A DNA stretch of 64,000 bases. Origin: JACVRM01 sp963809765. Lineage in GTDB: Bacteria > Actinomycetota > Thermoleophilia > Gaiellales > Gaiellaceae. Location of the stretch: assembly GCA_963809765.1 (NCBI GenBank), contig CAWEKT010000003.1, positions 186,001-250,000 on the forward strand, read 5' to 3'. Below the pieces are notes generated by a model that did not search any database, had not been told where the DNA came from, and saw nothing but the letters and a program-made list of their open reading frames with translations. Below, in pieces: positions 57,532-64,000 of the stretch (position 1 is its first letter; each line of letters starts with the position of its first letter). The translations under genes and the position numbers were made by a program.

Positions 57532-58128
57532 CTAGTGCTGGAAGTCGACGACGAGGCGCGGCGGATCCGAGAGCGTCTCGACGCGGAAAGGCACGGGTGC
57601 GTTCAAACCGACGCCCCAGGTCAGGACAGCCTCGAAGTCGCCGGAGCGGACCGCCTCGGTCATGACCTCCGTGCCGCGCTCCGTGCCGCTGAGCCGGCGC
57701 GGGCCGGTGTAGACCTGCTGACCCTCGGGCACGGAGGTGTCGAAGCCCGAGGCCGGCTCCATGCGGATGACCACAAGTGAGTTCCCGGCGAGCTCGACGA
57801 CCGCCCCGGATCCATCCTCCGTGAGCGGCGGCTCCTGATATTCGACCCGGTAGCCCGGCACGTGGTCGCGAAAGGTGAAGACGATGCGGTCGAAGCCCTC
57901 GTTGCGGCCGATCTCGACGTCCTCCAGCAGCGCTGTCCCCTGGGCCTGCGGCTCGCCGGTGACGGGATCGGTTCCGCCCTCGAAGTCGCCGCCGTCAGGG
58001 GTGGTCGCAATCGTCTGAGTCGTCGTCGTCCCGCCCGGCGCGGTCGAGTCGTCGTCGTCCGAGCCGCCGCAGGCGCCGGCGGCAAGGACGAGCGCCGTCG
58101 CCAGGCAGACCGCGAGCACGCGTCGCAT
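57532..58128 (-). CDS. Lipoprotein with AMIN-like domain
   Basis: 198 residues. Lipoprotein signal RVLAVCLATALVLAAGACGG (lipobox AGAC). A Thr/Asp-rich linker precedes a beta-sandwich of the AMIN-like type: IGRNEGFDRIVFTFRDHVPG, YRVEYQEPPLTEDGSGAVVE, LVVIRMEPASGFDTSVPEGQ and the closing LSDPPRLVVDFQH. The last phrase (P-RLVVDF) is diagnostic for AMIN-like modules that bind the envelope. ATG at 58128 with TACATT 7 nt upstream. Confidence 0.8.
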   Translation of the reverse strand: MRRVLAVCLATALVLAAGACGGSDDDDSTAPGGTTTTQTIATTPDGGDFEGGTDPVTGEPQAQGTALLEDVEIGRNEGFDRIVFTFRDHVPGYRVEYQEPPLTEDGSGAVVELAGNSLVVIRMEPASGFDTSVPEGQQVYTGPRRLSGTERGTEVMTEAVRSGDFEAVLTWGVGLNAPVPFRVETLSDPPRLVVDFQH

Positions 58129-58135
58129 CGGCACC

Positions 58136-58141
58136 AATGTA
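58136..58141 (-). promoter_or_regulatory. -10 box TACATT of the AMIN-like lipoprotein gene
   Basis: Minus-strand TACATT, 7 nt before the ATG at 58128. Confidence 0.5.
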
Positions 58142-58160
58142 CTTGTCCCTCGCACGCCGG

Positions 58161-59102
58161 CTACCCCGGGAGCTTGACCTGGACACGGAGCTCGAAACCG
58201 CTCTGCTCCGGGGTGTGGTTGACGAGATTGGCGGTGCAGCGAGCCGGTCCCAGGCCCGCCGCCTCGAGCGTGCGGCCCTCGGGCGCAGCCAGCGGCCGCA
58301 CGATCACGCGCCGGCCGCAGCGGAGCTCGATCCTCGCGCCCGGTTCTTCGCTGTCCAGGCGGCCGAAGAGGATGGCCCGCCGCCCCGGCCCGAGTAGCCG
58401 GAAGCTGATCGTCGCCCGCTCGCCGGCGGCCAGCGTCCCCGACCGATCGAGCACGAAGGGACGCACCTGCGGCTTGCGCGGCAGCCCGGGCGGCGGGGGC
58501 ACACGGCCCATGTCGGCCAGGATCGCCCGGCGAACGACGCCGTCCGGCGCCCGGAGCCAGCTGATGTTGAACGACCCGACGCCGTTCGCGCGTGCGTAGT
58601 CCTCGGCGAAGATCTCGCCGATCGACCGTTCCCAGCCGAGCCGGTAGTCGAGCGACACGGACCTCGCCGCGTACAGGTTCCCGATTCCTCGGGCCCGCCA
58701 CCAGTGGCCGCCGCCGTTGGGCTCGCGGAGCTGTCCGTGCGCCAGCGCGCGGTCGAGGTGGTGGCCGTACTCGTGCAGGAGCGTGTGCGCGACGGCGGGG
58801 TCGCGGCGCGCCGGCACGACGACCACGGCGCCGTAGCGGCCCCCGCGATAACAGCCGGCGGCACCCCGGCCGCAGGTCTCCCTCACCTCGTCGCGCGAGA
58901 CGAGCCGAAAGGTGACGGCGGAGATCTCGTCGTCGTGGATGGAGCGGCGCAGGACGCCGGCGAACCAGTCCACCGGAGCGTCGCCGACGCGGACGTCGAA
59001 GTGGATGGTGCGTCCCTGCGCGTCCGTCCTCGTCAACTCGGCGGGCGCCGCGGCGCTCGGCGCGGCGAGCACGACGAGCAGGGCGACGAGCGCAGCACGC
59101 AT
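58161..59102 (-). CDS. Secreted zincin-type metalloprotease-like protein
   Basis: 313 residues. Signal peptide RAALVALLVVLAAPSAAAPA. The zinc motif is VAHTLLHEYGHHLDRALAHG (HEYGH) with a downstream Glu in GWERSIGEIFAEDYARANGV, the gluzincin layout (HExxH...ExxxD). Two cysteines in RETCGRGAAGCYRGGRY flank the loop before the site. The C-terminal 110 residues form a beta sandwich (LAAGERATISFRLLGPGRRA, FELRVQVKLPG). Probably a secreted peptidase. ATG at 59102 behind TACCGT. Confidence 0.78.
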   Translation of the reverse strand: MRAALVALLVVLAAPSAAAPAELTRTDAQGRTIHFDVRVGDAPVDWFAGVLRRSIHDDEISAVTFRLVSRDEVRETCGRGAAGCYRGGRYGAVVVVPARRDPAVAHTLLHEYGHHLDRALAHGQLREPNGGGHWWRARGIGNLYAARSVSLDYRLGWERSIGEIFAEDYARANGVGSFNISWLRAPDGVVRRAILADMGRVPPPPGLPRKPQVRPFVLDRSGTLAAGERATISFRLLGPGRRAILFGRLDSEEPGARIELRCGRRVIVRPLAAPEGRTLEAAGLGPARCTANLVNHTPEQSGFELRVQVKLPG

Positions 59103-59109
59103 GCGAGAA

Positions 59110-59115
59110 ACGGTA
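59110..59115 (-). promoter_or_regulatory. -10 box TACCGT of the zincin gene
   Basis: Minus-strand TACCGT, 7 nt before the ATG at 59102. Confidence 0.45.
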
Positions 59116-59151
59116 GAGATCTCGCCGTCAGGGCGGTGTTAACGCTCGAAC

Positions 59152-59625
59152 CTAGTGATACGCGTGCACGGCGGCATGCCCGCGGCCGCGGGCGATCAGC
59201 CAGCGGTTGACCGGGAAGGCAAAGAGCCAGGCAACGCCGAGCGCGAAGGCGAGGCTGCCCCAGAAGAGGGCGTCGCCGAGGCCGGCGTCCATCGCGCCGG
59301 GGATGACAACCAGGACCAGGTTGTCGACAACCTCCATGACCGTGATCGACAGGGTGTCGGCGACGAATGCGAGCCCGAGCGCGGTGCCGAGCGCGACGCC
59401 GTTCCGCAGCAGCGGTAGCAGCGTCAGCGCGTAGCCGAAGACGTAGGCGAGCGCGATTGCGAGCGCGATGGTGGCCGCGTCGCCCCAGCCGCGCCAGGTG
59501 CCGATGATGAAGCCGAGCACCTCGCCGATGGCGCAGCCGGTGAGGCAGTGCGTGGTCGCCGAGGCGGCCAGCCGGTTGAGCGACTGGCCGGCGTGGTGCC
59601 CGTGGTGGTCGTGCGCCGTCGTCAT
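59152..59625 (-). CDS. DUF4396 membrane protein
   Basis: 157 residues. His-rich N-terminus (TTAHDHHGHHAG) then the DUF4396 signature SATTHCLTGCAIGEVLGFII (HCxxGCxxGE) and four transmembrane helices (IALAIALAYVFGYALTLLPL, GVALGTALGLAFVADTLSIT, LVLVVIPGAMDAGLGDALFW, GSLAFALGVAWLFAFPVNRW). His and Cys near the membrane suggest metal or haem handling; unproven. ATG overlaps the stop of the nucleotidyltransferase gene (ATGA). Confidence 0.82.
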   Translation of the reverse strand: MTTAHDHHGHHAGQSLNRLAASATTHCLTGCAIGEVLGFIIGTWRGWGDAATIALAIALAYVFGYALTLLPLLRNGVALGTALGLAFVADTLSITVMEVVDNLVLVVIPGAMDAGLGDALFWGSLAFALGVAWLFAFPVNRWLIARGRGHAAVHAYH

Positions 59626-60371
59626 CGGCCCGGGAAGCGGATGGCGCGCAGCTCGTCCAGCTCCCCTTCCCATTCGTGCTGGAAGCCGCGGGACTCGAGC
59701 AGCTGCTCGACGCGCAGCTCCAGCTGCTGCTGGTGCTCGGGATCGCCGCTGTCGAGCAGCGTCAGGAGCGCCGCCCGCAGGCTGCCGGGCTCCCAGCCTT
59801 GCGACTCTTCGAGCTCGTCGAGCCCGGCCTCCAGCATGTCGTGGTACGGCGGCCAGGTGCGCTCGAGCCCCCAGAGCGTTCGCAGCAGGTAGAGCGCCGA
59901 CTCCGCCGCGTGGAGGCGGCCCCCGAGCTCGTCGCCGCGACGCCACGACTTGAGCGAGCGGACGAAGCAGTTCAGGTAGCCGTCGTAGAGCTCGGGCACC
60001 GCCTCGTACGCGGTCTCCCCCGCGCGCTCGACGAGCTCGCGGATCAGCCCGCCGATCTCTCCGGTCCGGTCGAAGACGAGGACGGATGCCGCATACCCCG
60101 TCGTCCGCCAGTCGGGCGCTTCGGCCAGCCGGCGGAGCAGCACGGGCGTGTCGTAGACGACGTCGAGGCCCTCCTGCGGACGCTTCTCGTGCAACGGAGC
60201 GCCCGCGGCCTCGCGTCGGGTACGCGCCTCGGGCGTCACGACCCGGATCAGGTCCCAGTCGGAGTCCTCACGCGCCACGCCCCGCGCCCTCGAGCCGTGC
60301 ACGAGCACGGCGAGCGTGTCCGGGTCGTCCTCGACCTCGCTCCTGAACGCCGCCGGCAGCTCGTCCCACAC
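59622..60371 (-). CDS. Nucleotidyltransferase-domain protein
   Basis: 249 residues. The nucleotidyltransferase core VLVHGSRARGVAREDSDWDL has the GS-x-ARG loop and DSDWD metal site; EGLDVVYDTPVLLRRLAEAP gives the third acid. The C-terminal half is helical (RSLKSWRRGDELGGRLHAAE). Similar proteins transfer nucleotides to antibiotics or proteins. GTG 60371 is the only canonical start, but the frame continues upstream with native-looking REHCPPAAFAEWHDRAVWDE, so the true start may lie near 60430. Coupled to the DUF4396 gene. Confidence 0.72.
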   Translation of the reverse strand: MWDELPAAFRSEVEDDPDTLAVLVHGSRARGVAREDSDWDLIRVVTPEARTRREAAGAPLHEKRPQEGLDVVYDTPVLLRRLAEAPDWRTTGYAASVLVFDRTGEIGGLIRELVERAGETAYEAVPELYDGYLNCFVRSLKSWRRGDELGGRLHAAESALYLLRTLWGLERTWPPYHDMLEAGLDELEESQGWEPGSLRAALLTLLDSGDPEHQQQLELRVEQLLESRGFQHEWEGELDELRAIRFPGR

Positions 60372-60441
60372 GGCGCGATCGTGCCACTCCGCGAACGCTG
60401 CCGGCGGGCAGTGTTCGCGGAGCAGATCGACGACGTGAGCT

Positions 60442-61884
60442 CTAGGCCGCCTCGGGGCTCGGCGCCGGAGCGCCGGCGAGCTCCGAGGACGGGCGCAGCA
60501 GCAACGCGCTGATCGCGGCCGCGACAGCGACGAAGAGCGCCCCGAGCACGAAGGCTGCGTGGTAGCCGCCGTTCAGCGCGGCGAGCACCGACTCGCCGTC
60601 GCCCGAGAGCATCTCCGTCCACGAGTCGGCCAGCGCGGCCAGCGCCGCCAGCCCGAGCGCGCCGCCCATCATGAAGGCGGTATTGACGACGCCCGAGGCG
60701 AGCCCGGACTCGCTCGGCTCGACCCCGCTCATGGCGGCGAGCAGCAGCGGATTGAACGCAATGCCCCCGCCGAGCCCGATCAGCAGCGTCGCGGGCAACA
60801 CGTCGGTGACGAAGCTCCCGTCCACGGGCGTACGGGCGAAGAGCGCGAGCCCGGCCGCCATCAGCGCCATGCCGGTGACGAGTGGCGCCTTGATGCCGTA
60901 CCGCATCACCAGGCGGTCGGACAGGAACAGCGACGACGCGCCCCAGAGCACCGTCGAGGGGACGTACGCCACGCCGACTTGCAGCGCGCTGTAGCCCAGG
61001 ATCTGCTGCATGTAGAGCGCCGAGAAGAAGAACTGCGCGAACATCCCGGCGGCCATCAGCATGCCGGCGACATTGGCAGTGGAGAGATCGCGGCTGCGGA
61101 AGATGCGGAGCGGCATCAGTGGCGCGGCGACGCGAGTCTCGATCAGGAGGAAGACCCCGAGGAGCAGCGCCGAGACGGCCAGCAGGCCGAGCGTCCGGCC
61201 CGTCAGCCAGCCGACCTCGTTTCCCTTCACGAGCGCGTAGACCGCCAGCATCAGCGAGGTCGTGATCGTGACGGCGCCCGCGACGTCGAGCCGGCCCTTG
61301 CCGGGCTGGCCCGTGCCCTTCGGAAGCAGCCACACGCTCAGCGCGAAGACGGTCACGCCGACTGGGAGGTTGACGAGGAAGATCCACTGCCAGGACAGGA
61401 GGTCGGTGAGCACGCCGCCCAGCAGCACGCCCGCCGTGCCGCCGCCCGACAGCACGAAGCCGAACACGCCCATGGCCTTCGCACGCTCGGCAGGCTCCGT
61501 GAAGAGGTTCATGATCAGCGACAGCGCGACGGCGGAGACGACGGCGCCGCCGAGTCCCTGCACCGCGCGCGCTGCGATCAGCGTCTCCTGGTTGGTCGCC
61601 AGGCCGCACGCGAGCGAGGCGAGGGTGAAGAGCGAGATCCCCGCCAGGAAGAGCCGGCGGTGGCCGTAGATATCGCCGAGCCTGCCGCCCAGCAGCAGGA
61701 AGCCGCCGAAGGTCAGCAGATACGCGTTGACGACCCAGGCGAGCGACGTCTGCGAGAAGCCGAGATCGTCGCGAATGGTGGGCAGCGCGACGTTCACGAT
61801 CGTCGCGTCGAGGACGATCATCAGGTCGCCCAGGCAGAGGACGATCAGAGCGAGCCAGCGGGTGCGTGCGTCCATGGCGGTCAT
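60442..61884 (-). CDS. DHA2-type MFS drug exporter (14 TM)
   Basis: 480 residues. EmrB/QacA family: LCLGDLMIVLDATIVNVALP, SLAWVVNAYLLTFGGFLLLG, GGRLGDIYGHRRLFLAGISL (motif A), AVQGLGGAVVSAVALSLIMN and GVFGFVLSGGGTAGVLLGGV. Motif D1 (DATIVNVALP) is exact. Probably extrudes hydrophobic drugs in exchange for protons. ATG at 61884 has a clear GGGAGGAACC site, unlike most neighbours. Confidence 0.9.
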   Translation of the reverse strand: MTAMDARTRWLALIVLCLGDLMIVLDATIVNVALPTIRDDLGFSQTSLAWVVNAYLLTFGGFLLLGGRLGDIYGHRRLFLAGISLFTLASLACGLATNQETLIAARAVQGLGGAVVSAVALSLIMNLFTEPAERAKAMGVFGFVLSGGGTAGVLLGGVLTDLLSWQWIFLVNLPVGVTVFALSVWLLPKGTGQPGKGRLDVAGAVTITTSLMLAVYALVKGNEVGWLTGRTLGLLAVSALLLGVFLLIETRVAAPLMPLRIFRSRDLSTANVAGMLMAAGMFAQFFFSALYMQQILGYSALQVGVAYVPSTVLWGASSLFLSDRLVMRYGIKAPLVTGMALMAAGLALFARTPVDGSFVTDVLPATLLIGLGGGIAFNPLLLAAMSGVEPSESGLASGVVNTAFMMGGALGLAALAALADSWTEMLSGDGESVLAALNGGYHAAFVLGALFVAVAAAISALLLRPSSELAGAPAPSPEAA

Positions 61885-61993
61885 TGGTTCCTCCCTCTCT
61901 GCGCCGTCATCTCAAACCCTCAGACGGCACTCCTCCCTGAAACTCATCGGTGGGCCGATGAATTCCCGCCCCGGTGGCGGTCTTTGGTCGTAC

Positions 61994-62284
61994 ATGCGCT
62001 CGGCACCACCCGTGACGCTGGGGTTCTCGATCTCCGGCCCGATCTCCCGCGAGGATCTGCCGGGCCTCTGCCTGCGGGTCTGCGGGCTGCTCGGGCGCAG
62101 CGGCGCGGCCGTGGCGCTCTGCGACGTCCATGGCGTCGAACCCGACGCCGTCACCGTCGACGCGCTCGCCCGGCTGCAGCTGGCGGCCCGCCGTTACGGC
62201 TGCCAGGTTCGGCTCCGGCACGCCTCGCCCGAACTCTGCGGGCTGGTGGCGTTCATGGGCCTTGCCGACGTGCTGACCGAGTAG
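61994..62284 (+). CDS. STAS-domain protein
   Basis: 96 residues. Small STAS fold as in anti-sigma-factor antagonists: VTLGFSISGPISREDLPGLC, LRVCGLLGRSGAAVALCDVH, VDALARLQLAARRYGCQVRL and HASPELCGLVAFMGLADVL. The phosphorylatable Ser/Thr of SpoIIAA (DSSG loop) is replaced by HGVEPDAV, so classical phospho-switching is unlikely. It could still bind nucleotide or a partner. Divergent from the MFS gene and tail to tail with the VOC gene. Confidence 0.7.
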   Translation: MRSAPPVTLGFSISGPISREDLPGLCLRVCGLLGRSGAAVALCDVHGVEPDAVTVDALARLQLAARRYGCQVRLRHASPELCGLVAFMGLADVLTE

Positions 62285-62683
62285 CTACGCCGGTGCCGTC
62301 GTCCCGCCCCACTCCTCGGGCGCGACGTCGGCGATCGTCTGCGAGAACGTCCACTGGTGGCCGCCCGGATCCAGCGCGGTGTACTGGCGCTCGCCGTAGG
62401 CGTGGTCCGCCGGCTCGCGCACGATCGTCGCCCCCTCAGCGCGCGCACGGGCCGCATGGGCGTCGACGTCGTCGACGCGCACCATCACCTCTCCCCCGCC
62501 GCCGCCGCCCTCGGCGAGCGCCACGGCGCAGTCGCCGACGGCGACCTGCACGCGGTGCGACGCCACCCGCCAGCGCTCGCGAAAGCCGAAGGCCCGGCAG
62601 AGCCAGTCGCTGGCGGCGAGCACGTCGTCGTAGCGGAGCACCGGGATCACGGCGCCGGCCGGCATCGAGCGGTTCTGGTCCAT
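62285..62683 (-). CDS. VOC-family (glyoxalase/bleomycin resistance) protein
   Basis: 132 residues. One VOC module pair: VIPVLRYDDVLAASDWLCRA, FGFRERWRVASHRVQVAVGD, CAVALAEGGGGGGEVMVRVD, DVDAHAARARAEGATIVREP and YTALDPGGHQWTFSQTIADV. It follows the ECF sigma factor by 2 bp, so it is likely a member of that sigma factor's own regulon. Confidence 0.82.
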   Translation of the reverse strand: MDQNRSMPAGAVIPVLRYDDVLAASDWLCRAFGFRERWRVASHRVQVAVGDCAVALAEGGGGGGEVMVRVDDVDAHAARARAEGATIVREPADHAYGERQYTALDPGGHQWTFSQTIADVAPEEWGGTTAPA

Positions 62684-62685
62684 GG

Positions 62686-63664
62686 CTACTCCTGGTAGGA
62701 GAGCGGCAGCCCGAAGAGCGGGAAGACCCGGTCGGTGTCGAGGAAGAAATGGAATCCGGCCACGCGCCCGTCGCGGATGTCGAGCACCTGGAGCGCCCAC
62801 GGCACGTAGCCGTCGCCCGCATCGTTCGGCTTGTACTGGCCGAGCGCAGGCACGCCGTTGGCCGCCGGTGCGGGCACGACCTTGGAGCCGCGGCAGCCGG
62901 CGCCGGGGCCGACCCACCAGCTGAGGATGTCGTCGCGGCCCGCGAGCCAGAGGTCGAAGGGCGGCATTCCCTGGGTCGCGTCCTCGTGGATGAGGTCGGT
63001 CAGCGCGTCCATGTCGTAGCGCTCGAAGGCCTCGACGTAGCGCGCCAGCAGGTCGGCGTCGACGCCCTCGGCCGTCACCGACTCGAGCCCGAGGTCGCGG
63101 CCCTCGATGCGTCGCCCGCGCGCGCTGGAGCGCGCTGTTCACCGACGCGACCGTGGTCTCGAGCAGCTCGGCGACCTCGCTCGCCTGCCAGCGGAGGACC
63201 TCGCAGAGGATCAGGACGGCCCGCTGTCGCGGCGGCAGGTGCTGCAGCGCCGCGACGAAGGCGAGCCTGACGCTCTCGCGCGCCTCCGCCACCGCGGCCG
63301 GGTCGCCCTCGTCGGCGATGACCAGCGAGTCAGGCGCCGGCTCGATCCAGGTGACCTCAGGCAGCGTCTGGAGGTGCTCGGCGAGCGGCGGCCCCGCAGG
63401 GCCGAGATCCATCGGCCGCGCCCGCCGCTGGCGACCCTTCAGCAGGTCGAGGCAGACATTCGTGGCGATCCGGTAGAGCCAGGAGCGCAGCTGCGCCCTC
63501 CCCTCGAAGCGCTCGATGCCGCGCCAGGCGCGCAGCAGCGTCTCCTGGACCGCGTCCTCGGCCTCGAACGGCGAGGCGAGCATGCGGTAGCAGTAGGCCG
63601 TCAGCTCGCGGCGGTACTGCTCGAGCTGCTGCTCGAGCGCGGCAGTGGCAGGCGCCGAGGTCAC
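62686..63664 (-). CDS. ECF sigma factor with C-terminal SnoaL-like domain (one frameshift)
   Basis: About 325 residues. Region 2 (ELTAYCYRMLASPFEAEDAV, QETLLRAWRGIERFEGRAQL, RSWLYRIATNVCLDLLKGRQ) and region 4 (HLPPRQRAVLILCEVLRWQA, SEVAELLETTVASVNSALQR) of an ECF sigma factor are followed, after one break near 63125, by a SnoaL-like domain (LLARYVEAFERYDMDALTDL, FDLWLAGRDDILSWWVGPGA, VAGFHFFLDTDRVFPLFGLP). This architecture (ECF41/SigG-like) regulates itself through the fused domain rather than an anti-sigma factor. GTG behind TAGGAT. Adjacent VOC genes are plausible targets. Confidence 0.85.
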
Positions 63665-63670
63665 GTCACC

Positions 63671-63676
63671 ATCCTA
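63671..63676 (-). promoter_or_regulatory. -10 box TAGGAT of the ECF sigma factor gene
   Basis: Minus-strand TAGGAT, 6 nt before the GTG at 63664. Confidence 0.5.
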
Positions 63677-63749
63677 GGCACATGGCCCCCAGGCGCATGT
63701 CCAGCTCGGGACGAATCGTCACAGTCTTGTGACAGACGACATGGCTCGC

Positions 63750-63788
63750 CGGGACAGGTCCGAGGGACTGTCCCTGGGACCTGTCCCG
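63750..63788. repeat. 39-bp nested hairpin of GGGACAG motifs
   Basis: Outer arms CGGGACAGGTCC / GGACCTGTCCCG and inner arms AGGGAC / GTCCCT around one T, with a single mismatched pair between tiers. The longest member of the GGGAC/GTCCC palindromes in this window; it sits between the ECF sigma gene promoter and the 63827 gene stop. Confidence 0.65.
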
Positions 63789-63826
63789 CGCGGCGATGCC
63801 TGCGAAGGACGGTGAAGCGGCTCGGA

Positions 63827-64000
63827 TCAGGCCGCGGTCGAGCCGACCGTCGCGGTCTCGTCGGCCGGGATGGCGGCGGGATCCATCCAGAAGACCTCGA
63901 CCAGGTGGCCGTCGGGGTCGTTGAAGCTGCGGCCGTACATGAAGTCCATCTCCATCGGCTCGTTCGCGGCCGTTCCGCCGCTCGCGAGCGCGCGGTCGGT
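63827..64000 (-). CDS. VOC-family protein, C-terminal part (runs off the window)
   Basis: 57 residues of the C-terminus are visible: ASGGTAANEPMEMDFMYGRS, FNDPDGHLVEVFWMDPAAIP and a short tail. The phrase DPDGHLVEVFWMDP is the last metal-binding strand (Glu) of a glyoxalase/VOC module. The start lies beyond 64000. It is upstream of, and on the same strand as, the sigma factor gene, with the 39-bp hairpin between them. Confidence 0.75.
   Translation of the reverse strand, partial: TDRALASGGTAANEPMEMDFMYGRSFNDPDGHLVEVFWMDPAAIPADETATVGSTAA

Noticed and set aside
60559..63270. A 903-codon open frame on the plus strand
   Set aside because: It runs antisense to three well-supported minus-strand genes (MFS exporter, VOC, sigma factor) and its translation is Arg/Gly/His/Asp-rich without domains; a by-product of high GC.

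Overview
The window is high-GC DNA (roughly 70% by eye) with short intergenic gaps, many GTG starts and many ATGA/GTGA overlaps. The gene content points to Actinomycetota, most likely a deep-branching Thermoleophilia (Gaiellales/Solirubrobacterales-like) genome. Markers are a fused PafB-PafC regulator, the clpS-DUF2017 pair, a bacterial cyclic 2,3-diphosphoglycerate operon, a Cys-type CcmE and leaderless promoters. No phage, IS element, rRNA or CRISPR array was seen. One tRNA (CAT anticodon) is present. Many conserved genes carry single-base frameshifts, often in short homopolymers. These look like assembly or sequencing errors rather than real decay, so such genes are given as one full-length span.

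Layout. 0-7.5 kb: cupin, zinc-ribbon protein, PafBC, queG, zinc-type oxidoreductase, a deaminase with an altered active site, an MBL-like protein and a MIP18/SufT-like protein. 7.6-11.6 kb (minus): metallophosphoesterase, cyclic 2,3-DPG synthetase, 2-phosphoglycerate kinase and GlpX. 11.7-18.8 kb: nuclease-like protein, hpt, lipoprotein, M23 peptidase, cytochrome c maturation genes (ccmE, ccmF, ccmI-like) and an AP-endonuclease-type TIM barrel. 19-29.5 kb: a large cyclase-ATPase-TPR regulator, a beta-helix secreted protein, phosphomannomutase, P1 peptidase, clpS-DUF2017, a thioesterase and Rel. 29.7-35.1 kb: recJ, a methyltransferase and ruvC-ruvA-ruvB.

35.1-41.9 kb is the most unusual part. 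A divergent HTH/Clp_N protein faces six tandem genes for ~70-residue peptides. These share a leader-like block (LPxRxxMSLI) and an NxAVAxN...Q repeat. A strong stem-loop separates them from an M50 metalloprotease carrying a PqqD/RRE-like N-terminal domain. Then come a coupled secreted CxxC-repeat protein with the same NAAVA...Q unit, a lipoprotein and another secreted protein. This looks like an undescribed peptide maturation/export system or extracellular-fibre system.

42-50.5 kb: yebC, pdxT, methyltransferase, FomD/DUF402 and pdxS in one operon, a tiny ORF with a hairpin in front of pdxS, then a lipid-phosphate group (PAP2 phosphatase, GT2, MFS-PAP2 fusion, DAG-kinase-like). 50.6-64 kb: NTF2-like protein, tRNA, YjbQ, BON, metallophosphoesterase, nucleotidyltransferases, an adenylate cyclase, two MFS transporters, secreted proteins, STAS, and an ECF sigma factor (with SnoaL domain) next to VOC proteins.

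Two non-coding themes recur. One is a 142-bp intergenic repeat present twice (12662-12803 and, inverted, 51086-51227). The other is a TANNNT box placed 6-7 nt before the start codon of at least 18 genes, the signature of leaderless mRNAs, which also helps choose start codons. Several intergenic perfect palindromes built on GGGAC/GTCCC or GGCTG/CAGCC also recur.
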